From Planctomycetia bacterium (GTDB lineage Bacteria; Planctomycetota; Phycisphaerae; Phycisphaerales; SM1A02), in NCBI GenBank assembly GCA_005789005.1, contig SYAD01000233.1:1-36735 (forward strand): a stretch of DNA of 36,735 bases, read 5' to 3'. Below the pieces are notes generated by a model. That model worked only from the letters and a program-made list of their open reading frames with translations, was not told where the DNA came from and did no database searches. Shown here piece after piece: positions 1 through 6,538 of this stretch (its first letter is position 1; each line of letters starts with the position of its first letter). The position numbers were made by a program, and so were the translations under genes.

Positions 1-158
1 AAATTGATATAGAACAAAGCACAACTCTTCAGTCATACAAATACGCTTCGAAAGTAAAATTATTTTTGAAAGATGAGGCGGGTCTAATCGCTCATCTGAT
101 GTGTCAACTGTGCCGCATGCTCAAGCTTGCAGATTCATTACGAAAAGAATCTGCATAA
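1..158 (+). CDS. Possible 3' end of a truncated CDS (unknown)
   Basis: A reading frame enters from the left edge (first full codon at position 3) and stays open for 51 codons to a TAA at 156-158. The inferred peptide is mixed charged and hydrophobic and ends in LRKESA. No domain is recognisable in so short a tail. The last codons overlap a perfect 9-bp inverted repeat (arms 128-136 and 147-155), so the frame could also be accidental. The sequence to the left is needed to decide. Confidence 0.3.
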   Translation, partial: IDIEQSTTLQSYKYASKVKLFLKDEAGLIAHLMCQLCRMLKLADSLRKESA

Positions 159-526
159 ATCACTACGGTGATGAATTGGACGATGTTGCCTGAATAAAAT
201 AAAAAAAATCTATTTGTTTTTTATGCGCCAAAAGACAGCAACTTTTGGGCGATAAGTCATAACATTCACAGGGGGATTATGTTTTTAGGATGATGACAAA
301 TGCAACGTAAGTTGCGTCTAACAGTTATCAGATATGTAAATGCTCCAGGGTCGCGCGGGACAAAGGTGTGACAAATGCGGGGCTAATATGGCAAAAATGC
401 GAAATACACACCTATAAATTGGTTTATAACAATTCATTCAAAATGATTGTTTGAAATGCAAGTCCAACTTGATGCGCGAACTTTCGAAAAGCTTTCGCCT
501 TGGATTGAATCACTCTCCAAGCAACA
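159..526. other. Non-coding AT-rich interval with small dyads
   Basis: This 368-base stretch is AT-rich and has no convincing gene. It holds several small symmetric elements. GCAAC and GTTGC arms flank 307-310. TATAAA and TTTATA arms (413-418, 423-428) flank a 4-base loop. Arms of about ten bases with one bulge lie at 428-451 (AACAAT, CATT, then AATGATTGTT). The decamer TGACAAATGC occurs twice, at 294 and 369, 75 bases apart. The dyads at 413-451 lie just downstream of the leftward guanine deaminase gene and could mark its transcript end, but no T-run follows. Confidence 0.45.
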
Positions 527-1018
527 TCAGTAAGCGATTTTTTTATTGTTGTGTTGCCAATCAACAAACGCTTGCTGCGCCTCGTCGCGCAACAATTGAG
601 TCATGGGAATGGCGCGCGCCTGTGGAGTCTTTGCGATCTCTTGATAAATAAAGTCGTCGTCAAATTGAATGTTGGCGGCGTCGATTTTGGTGTTGGCATA
701 GTAAATTTGTGCAAGGCGCGCCCAATAAATGGCGGACAGGCACATGGGGCACGGCTCGCAGCTTGTGTAAATAACGGCGCCGGACAAATCGAAATTGTTG
801 ATGTGGGCGCAGGCGGCGCGGATAGCCACCACTTCCGCATGCGCGGTGGGATCGTTGCTGGCGGTAACGCGGTTGAAACCTTCGCCAATAATTTGGGTGT
901 CTTTCACAATCACGGCCCCAAATGGCCCGCCGTTGCGCTGCGAAACATTTTCTCGCGACAAGGCGATGGCGCGGCGCATGAATTGTTGGTGCTGATGCTC
1001 GTCTGTTGATTTGTTCAT
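527..1018 (-). CDS. guaD: Guanine deaminase (CDA-fold, GuaD family)
   Basis: This 163-residue zinc deaminase is predicted to convert guanine to xanthine and ammonia in the cytosol, feeding purine catabolism. The cytidine-deaminase fold signature is complete: H60-A61-E62 (zinc ligand and catalytic glutamate) in the context DPTAHAEVVAIR, and P-C90-x-x-C93 in TSCEPCPMC. The segments GGPFGAVIVKD and the C-terminal FDDDFIYQEI closely resemble the Bacillus GuaD type rather than TadA. The ATG at 1018 is preferred because GGAAAG lies about 8 bases upstream; an in-frame TTG at 1036 is the alternative. The gene lies 129 bases downstream of the ureide fusion gene on the same strand, and context supports a purine role. 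A related tRNA or pterin deaminase is less likely. Confidence 0.88.
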   Translation of the reverse strand: MNKSTDEHQHQQFMRRAIALSRENVSQRNGGPFGAVIVKDTQIIGEGFNRVTASNDPTAHAEVVAIRAACAHINNFDLSGAVIYTSCEPCPMCLSAIYWARLAQIYYANTKIDAANIQFDDDFIYQEIAKTPQARAIPMTQLLRDEAQQAFVDWQHNNKKIAY

Positions 1019-1147
1019 GCTTTTATCTTTCCACAAAAAACGCTAGATACGGCGCTTGTTGTTGCCGCGTCTATCTTAAATTGAATTTGATCCATGGGCG
1101 TGAATGGATTGCGTAAGAAATTGAACAATACACGCAAGGGCTTGTGT

Positions 1148-4100
1148 TCATAGAGCCGCGAACACCCGCACTCGATTCATGCCGCCATCTGGAAACGCAG
1201 TGACGCGAATTTGGTCGCAGACTTCTGGGTGATTGATGGAAAATTGAATTGAGTTGGCGGCGAAGGCTTTTACATTTGTGCGCATGACCAGCGGAACCCA
1301 CTTGTTGTTGCACAGGCCTTCGACCGTGATTTCACGGGGATTGTTATTCACAAAATATGTGAAAGCAATTTCAACGCTGCCAATTCGCGCGGGCTTGGCA
1401 AGCGCAATTACTACATTTTCGCTGTGCCCCATGTCGCGACTGCGCGCCGATTCAAGACCATCGAACATGTTCAATGGCGGATACGGAGAAATCACTTGCG
1501 CGGCTGGTCCGTAATGCTGATTGGACGCGGAAACAATCGTGGCGCCAAAGGCGGAGCACGCAAGATCTAATTCACTTTGCTTGGCGCGCGCGAGGTTGCT
1601 CTTGATGGCGTCGTTGTTGGTCGCGTACTTGGGCGTGAGTGGCTTGCGCGTTTGCGCATCAAAGGGAGGGTAAGAAACGCAAGGCTGTGCGAACAATTTG
1701 GCTTTCTCTTGCGGCGGTAGATTTTTTCCGTACAACGCCAGCCTTGTCACTCCGCCATCGGGATACATGGAAACTTGAATACGCGTGAACTCCGCGCCTT
1801 GCGACACGGCGTTGAATGCGTGAAATGAATGCCCCTCAAGCGGAGAGCGCGTGACAATATCTTGCCAGCATTTATGAGCTTTGTCCCAGCCTTGCACGCG
1901 AATAGCGGGCGCATGATTGCCCAAATGAAATTGCGTTGACACGCTTACGCAATCAATCGCGGCGGCGTTTTTCATTTCAAAGATCATGTGGTCGAACTCG
2001 CGCGGATTGTGACGAACACTTTCCCAGCTATCCATAACTTTCCCCTGCTTTCCAAAAAGCGCGGGCTCAAATGTTGGAAGATTGGGCGAAAGCAGATTTT
2101 CAGCGCGCGCAAAGCGTTGATTGGAAACTTCTTCAATGCGCGCGCCAACAGCAAAATTGAAATCCGCAAGCGCGTCGCGCACGCCACGACGCGCGATGGC
2201 TTCTGGAAGATCGGCTTGGAAAGCTCCAAAGATAAGTTCACGGTAACCGGCGTTCACGCGCTGTTCCTGCGGAATATGATCGACGATAAATTCGTTTTGG
2301 AAACGCGTGGCATCAACGCCTTGCATCTTGAAGTGGCGCAACACAATCTGCGCGACCTCCGCGATAAACAACAGGCCGTTGTGTTCGCCGTTTGCAAGAA
2401 CGACCAAGCCCGCGCCCATATCAGGACCCGCGTAACAATGAATGAACAACGCGCGAAAGCCGTCGTTGGCACCTTGATGAATGCACAAGCGATTTGGACC
2501 GGCATTGGCCGTGAAAATACCAAGACCCATATTGCAACCCATGAACTTTTGCGAGCCTTTGTCCACTCCATGCAACATGCGCACCGCGGTGTCATGCGAA
2601 ATTGGACCCGCACCATCAAGATTGTGATACGCGTTTGTGAGTGCGCGCAGAAATTGCGCCACATCTGCCGGCGGTGCGACGGCACCCGCTGCGAAAGCTG
2701 GAAACATAATGCGAGTGCCTTCAATTGCTTGACCTGCATCGGTATAACCGCTGGCGTATTCCAAAGTGGCTTGATTGGATTGCTCAAATGTGAACAAGTT
2801 CATTTGTAGAGCGCGCAGAAACGGCGCGGTCAGCGTTGCAATGTCCTGCGCGGCAAGTGTTTCAATGACATGCTCCAACACAATGAAGCCTCCGCCGGAA
2901 TATTGAAACGCGCTGCCGGGTTCGCTGAGAACTCCAGTTGGTTCATAGTTAAATTGATCGTGGTCGGCGATCAACTGGCTTGCGCTTGGCATTGGCCGAT
3001 CCGTGGAAACACCACTGACATAGTGAAGGTTGAGCGCCTCGTGACTCATGAGATGAGCCAGCGTGACTTGATCAGCCCATTCTGGATGTTTGGGATTGAG
3101 TGAAAGCACACGAATGCTCGACGATGTCTTTGCCAATAGGGCGTTCACGCATGTATCAAGGGAAATATTGGCGGCGCGAAAATATTCCATGGCGAAACAT
3201 GTGGCAATGCTTTTGCTCAGCGAAGCAATTTCAAAACATGTTTGTGGAGTGACGGGCTTTGCAGCGGCGCGTTGGCCAAACTCGATGGACTGAGAGGCGC
3301 CATCCGCCGCGGACACACTCATTGAAGCGCCACAAACATTGCGCCGCTGCATTGCGGCTTGAATATGCTCGACAATAGAGTCAAGTGGGTGCGCGCACAA
3401 ACGCTTGCGAGTGATTTGCCACAACGCTTCACGCGCGTTGTCAAGCTCTTGATCTGGCGAATTTTCCAGTCGCGCCGTCAGCGCCGCCAACATTTCCTCG
3501 CCAGACTTTCCTTGCGCTGAAATTAGGAATTTAAATTTAAATTTCTCCAAGTAGCGCGCGCCAAGCAGGCGAAGTTGCTCGAGAGTGTGATTAGACTTTT
3601 GTTGTTGAGGACCAGCCGAATCATTCGGCATGATGTGGATTGAATCGCGCCCGTGTTTCTGGGCATCCGTGTGCAACACTTTTGATTGCTCTCCAGCGGC
3701 CGTGGCATCAAGCGTGCGGGCGCTCTCGCCAATGTCGCCGTGAAAACTGGCGGCTTCAAGCACATCGGCCACGCTGAATGATTGAATCAACTGCTCCGCG
3801 GCGCGCATGTCCAACACAGGCTTGCGCGACATGGCGCTGGCAAATGCGTGGCTGCCGCAGGCGCTGAAGTAAGCGTGGTATCGAGCCACGTGCGCCGGTA
3901 ATTGATATTTACTTGGCTCGATCTGCGCCATGGTTTTCCACGGATCGCTTTCATTGCGAATGCAATCCAACGTGAATGGAAGCAGTAACTCCGAGGCAAA
4001 CTCAACTGGCTTGTCGCTGCTCATGAGCTGCAACATGATGTTCATTGCAACGGGATACCACTTGCGCGTGCGCTCATTCCATTTCACCTGTGTGATTTTG

Positions 4101-5947
4101 TCTACGGTGGAGAAATCTTTTTGAATGAAGCGCAATTCTTGGTGGGCAATGCGCACAAATTCTTCAACATCAAATCGCCCGTGGTGTAACTCGTGCCACA
4201 CCTCCCAGCGCGAACGCTCGGCGGTTGCCAGATCGTCCATCACGCGAACAGGAACGCCGTCGATCGTGGCTGGAAGCGCGACGCAACCATTTCCACTGAG
4301 CCAGTCAGTGAGATATTGCAGCGACTGAAAAATGTTGTAGCGAATTTCGCGCGGATCATTGTTGGCGATAAAGTTGGATTGCTTTTCGTCGGCCACCAGA
4401 AGCGCGCGCGGATAGAGCGCGTCGGTTGGATCAAGCCCGGCGACATCCGCGCCATGAATAAAGTCCAACATGTCGCCGTGATATTTGGGAAGCAGAAGCG
4501 CCTTCACCAAATTGTCCAACGCGGCGCGGTCCGCATTTTGAAATCGTTTCCACGCCTCAACAAGCGCCAAACCAAGTCGCACAAAATCAGGATGAGCCAC
4601 CCAAAAGCCGTTCAAATTGCGCTTCAGTTGCGTGATGACATCTTTGATGAAACCTTTTATTGCAACTTGAAACGAATCGCTTTGCATGTCGCTGTCGGAA
4701 GGAAGAACGCCGTACATGCCGCCAATCTTTATGCCGCCGCGCGAGCCCACGACCGCGGCCAACAAATCATGTGAGGCCTTGATGTGCTTGATGACGATGT
4801 TGGGATCGGCCTTCACCGGTATGCGATAATTGGCGTCCTCTTTCATCAAGCGCGCGGTGGACGCGAGATAATCGTGCCAACCCAGGGAGGCGCCGGCGAA
4901 ATACGGATGCAGCGCGTCCATAATTTCGTTCACGCGAAATACGGCGCGCGGATTTTCCAGAACAATCATCAAGCGAACGGTGCCTGTTTTGTATTGCGGA
5001 TGAGCGCGCTGAATCAATCGCTCGGCATTCTCAATCATGACGCGGATATAGGCGGCCTCCTCCTCGTTCTCCAACTTTGGTACATAAAATGCCAACGCCT
5101 TGGGGTTGTTCCAGTTGGCGTAAAGATGCAGCGCGAAGTCATACAAGTGCAGCGGCAGCGGATTATTTTTGTAGAACAAGAACGCGCAAGGAATGGCAAG
5201 CCCTGGAAATCGCTTGATTGGCTGGGATAAATGGCTGGTTTCTAGCGCGTAGTTCTTGCCCGTGCGCTGATCCGTGAATGAAATATTTTTCTTGAAGCAG
5301 TTGGTCAGGTTCTCGCCAGCAAGAACCAGATCCGCGCGCAAAGGTGTTTTAGAATCCTCATCGTCGGCGCCCCACATGGGCGAGCCATTGAAATCACGCA
5401 GCAACTGCTCCACGATCACGGGCTCGCCAGGCAACTTGCGATGAAAAGCGTTCATGGCGTTGATGGAAAGCTTGGCGTCATCTGGCGGACCGAACAAAGT
5501 CACATGGTGCCCAAGCAAAAATTCGGGAATTGGCGCGACTGGTTTACCGCCACCCGCCTTGCAGTAAAATTTATTCTTGGGACCGACCACAATGCGACCG
5601 TCAGCGTCCTCTTGGCCAATGATGGTTTGATAATCGCGGTCACCGTAGTCAACGCGCAACTTACGATTCAGTTCAAAGCAGGCGCGCGTGCGTTGGTCAA
5701 TGAAGTCACGATCCGCGACGCGCTGACGCAACACGGAGCGTAAATTATTTTGCACAAGATCAAATAGTTCGCACAAATAGCCGAGAGAGCTCGGTGTTTC
5801 CAAGCCGCCGCTTTCGCCCACTTGAAACAAATTCGCCACGCCGTCCACCGCGCGCAATTGCGGCTGAATATGCGCCATGAACTCAGCGGAGATGAAGTCG
5901 CGGTAATCAGCGTTTTTGGATTCGTGCCCGTGATTGTCACCGCTCAT
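1148..5947 (-). CDS. Four-domain fusion: malate synthase - OHCU decarboxylase - beta-lactamase-like hydrolase - allantoicase
   Basis: One uninterrupted frame encodes four enzymes (1599 residues from the ATG at 5947). Residues about 1-680 are malate synthase: R246 in the catalytic-arginine region, Mg ligands E331 and D359 spaced 28 apart as in MSG, and D572 in MDDLATAERSR matching the MEDxATAEISR catalytic aspartate. Residues about 685-850 are UraD: H736 in HGDIGE, E753 in AAGEQ, then the KFKFLISAQGKS core. Residues about 860-1230 are a serine beta-lactamase/esterase fold: S909-x-x-K912, Y1016-S-G, H1157-Q-G. Residues about 1240-1599 are two allantoicase repeats (MDSWE at 1305-1309; YPDGG and FPDGG). 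Expected products are S-allantoin, ureidoglycolate plus urea, and malate from glyoxylate. The hydrolase domain is unassigned and might replace allantoinase. The frame extends to an ATG at 6058; I prefer 5947 because the extra 37 codons overlap two dyads and look unlike any malate synthase N terminus. Confidence 0.9.
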   Translation of the reverse strand: MSGDNHGHESKNADYRDFISAEFMAHIQPQLRAVDGVANLFQVGESGGLETPSSLGYLCELFDLVQNNLRSVLRQRVADRDFIDQRTRACFELNRKLRVDYGDRDYQTIIGQEDADGRIVVGPKNKFYCKAGGGKPVAPIPEFLLGHHVTLFGPPDDAKLSINAMNAFHRKLPGEPVIVEQLLRDFNGSPMWGADDEDSKTPLRADLVLAGENLTNCFKKNISFTDQRTGKNYALETSHLSQPIKRFPGLAIPCAFLFYKNNPLPLHLYDFALHLYANWNNPKALAFYVPKLENEEEAAYIRVMIENAERLIQRAHPQYKTGTVRLMIVLENPRAVFRVNEIMDALHPYFAGASLGWHDYLASTARLMKEDANYRIPVKADPNIVIKHIKASHDLLAAVVGSRGGIKIGGMYGVLPSDSDMQSDSFQVAIKGFIKDVITQLKRNLNGFWVAHPDFVRLGLALVEAWKRFQNADRAALDNLVKALLLPKYHGDMLDFIHGADVAGLDPTDALYPRALLVADEKQSNFIANNDPREIRYNIFQSLQYLTDWLSGNGCVALPATIDGVPVRVMDDLATAERSRWEVWHELHHGRFDVEEFVRIAHQELRFIQKDFSTVDKITQVKWNERTRKWYPVAMNIMLQLMSSDKPVEFASELLLPFTLDCIRNESDPWKTMAQIEPSKYQLPAHVARYHAYFSACGSHAFASAMSRKPVLDMRAAEQLIQSFSVADVLEAASFHGDIGESARTLDATAAGEQSKVLHTDAQKHGRDSIHIMPNDSAGPQQQKSNHTLEQLRLLGARYLEKFKFKFLISAQGKSGEEMLAALTARLENSPDQELDNAREALWQITRKRLCAHPLDSIVEHIQAAMQRRNVCGASMSVSAADGASQSIEFGQRAAAKPVTPQTCFEIASLSKSIATCFAMEYFRAANISLDTCVNALLAKTSSSIRVLSLNPKHPEWADQVTLAHLMSHEALNLHYVSGVSTDRPMPSASQLIADHDQFNYEPTGVLSEPGSAFQYSGGGFIVLEHVIETLAAQDIATLTAPFLRALQMNLFTFEQSNQATLEYASGYTDAGQAIEGTRIMFPAFAAGAVAPPADVAQFLRALTNAYHNLDGAGPISHDTAVRMLHGVDKGSQKFMGCNMGLGIFTANAGPNRLCIHQGANDGFRALFIHCYAGPDMGAGLVVLANGEHNGLLFIAEVAQIVLRHFKMQGVDATRFQNEFIVDHIPQEQRVNAGYRELIFGAFQADLPEAIARRGVRDALADFNFAVGARIEEVSNQRFARAENLLSPNLPTFEPALFGKQGKVMDSWESVRHNPREFDHMIFEMKNAAAIDCVSVSTQFHLGNHAPAIRVQGWDKAHKCWQDIVTRSPLEGHSFHAFNAVSQGAEFTRIQVSMYPDGGVTRLALYGKNLPPQEKAKLFAQPCVSYPPFDAQTRKPLTPKYATNNDAIKSNLARAKQSELDLACSAFGATIVSASNQHYGPAAQVISPYPPLNMFDGLESARSRDMGHSENVVIALAKPARIGSVEIAFTYFVNNNPREITVEGLCNNKWVPLVMRTNVKAFAANSIQFSINHPEVCDQIRVTAFPDGGMNRVRVFAAL

Positions 5948-5977
5948 ATTTAGAAGATACCCATCGCAAGATAATCC

Positions 5978-5992
5978 CACTTTCACAAAGTG
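5978..5992. promoter_or_regulatory. Perfect dyad in divergent fusion/uraH promoter region
   Basis: CACTTT-CAC-AAAGTG is a perfect 6+3+6 inverted repeat. With a one-base bulge the symmetry extends outward into ATAAT and ATTAT. It lies between the preferred start of the ureide fusion (5947, leftward) and uraH (6083, rightward), a typical place for a shared operator. Binding of a regulator is inferred. Confidence 0.4.
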
Positions 5993-5999
5993 AATTATT

Positions 6000-6018
6000 C
6001 CACGAGGCAATTTCGTGG
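6000..6018. promoter_or_regulatory. Second dyad in the same divergent region
   Basis: CCACGA and TCGTGG arms are separated by seven bases, giving a perfect 6+7+6 inverted repeat 7 bases to the right of the first dyad. The two elements differ in sequence, so they could be one operator plus a promoter or leader hairpin. Function is inferred from position only. Confidence 0.35.
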
Positions 6019-6082
6019 CGTCTCCCTTGAACCCTTTCAGACAAAGATTGACCGACATGCGAAACTGATTTAGCCTGACACA

Positions 6083-6436
6083 ATGGCCTTACCCGCACAA
6101 CATGGACTTTCAACGCACGTCTTGAACACTTCAAGCGGTTTGCCCGCCGCTGGAATGTTGGTGCGCTGCCAGATTTTAAAAGGTGAAACCTGGTCGGATT
6201 TACATAGCGCTTCAACCGACAGTGATGGTCGCGTGAAAAACTTTCTGGGCTCAGGCTCGCTGCATACCGGACAGTACAAATTCACATTTGAAACAGGCGC
6301 TTGGTTTGCGCAGCAAAATATTGAAACTTTTTTTCCATCGGTCACGATTGAATTTCATGTGAACAACGCTTCGCGCCATCACCATGTTCCGTTGCTGCTG
6401 AGCCCCTTTGGCTACTCAACCTACAGGGGAAGTTGA
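6083..6436 (+). CDS. uraH: 5-hydroxyisourate hydrolase (transthyretin-like)
   Basis: This 117-residue protein matches the usual length and pattern of HIU hydrolase, which opens the ring of 5-hydroxyisourate to OHCU, the substrate of UraD. The family signatures are all present: LSTHVLNTSSGLPA at the N terminus with H12, R50 in DSDGR, H101 in HHHVPLLLSPFG, and the diagnostic C-terminal tetrapeptide YRGS at 114-117. No signal peptide is seen, so it should be cytosolic. The gene is divergent from the fusion enzyme that carries UraD and allantoicase, so consecutive ureide steps lie on either side of one control region. No strong Shine-Dalgarno site precedes the ATG. Confidence 0.95.
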   Translation: MALPAQHGLSTHVLNTSSGLPAAGMLVRCQILKGETWSDLHSASTDSDGRVKNFLGSGSLHTGQYKFTFETGAWFAQQNIETFFPSVTIEFHVNNASRHHHVPLLLSPFGYSTYRGS

Positions 6437-6498
6437 TCGCTGTTGACTACAGTAATTTGCGCTCATAATCTCGCTGTGAATTGATTGCCGTGCTTGCA

Positions 6499-6513
6499 CA
6501 TGCGCTTCGCATG
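6499..6513. promoter_or_regulatory. Small hairpin upstream of thrA
   Basis: CATGCG-CTT-CGCATG is a perfect 6+3+6 inverted repeat ending 25 bases before the thrA ATG and following the uraH stop. It lacks a T-run, so it is not a standard intrinsic terminator. It could be a leader hairpin or binding site; the evidence is symmetry and position only. Confidence 0.25.
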
Positions 6514-6538
6514 CGGGCATGATTAATCCATTGAAGCC

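Noticed and set aside
551..1009. 152-codon plus-strand frame opposite guaD
   Set aside because: It is antisense to a gene with complete deaminase motifs and its product matches nothing; it reflects codon bias of the real gene.
1988..2809. 273-codon plus-strand frame within the fusion gene
   Set aside because: It lies opposite the beta-lactamase-like and allantoicase domains, whose motifs are intact; the product is low in recognisable structure.
5948..6058. Upstream 37-codon extension of the fusion gene
   Set aside because: It contains two perfect dyads, is AT-rich, has no ribosome site and would leave only 24 bases for divergent promoters. It is not fully excluded.
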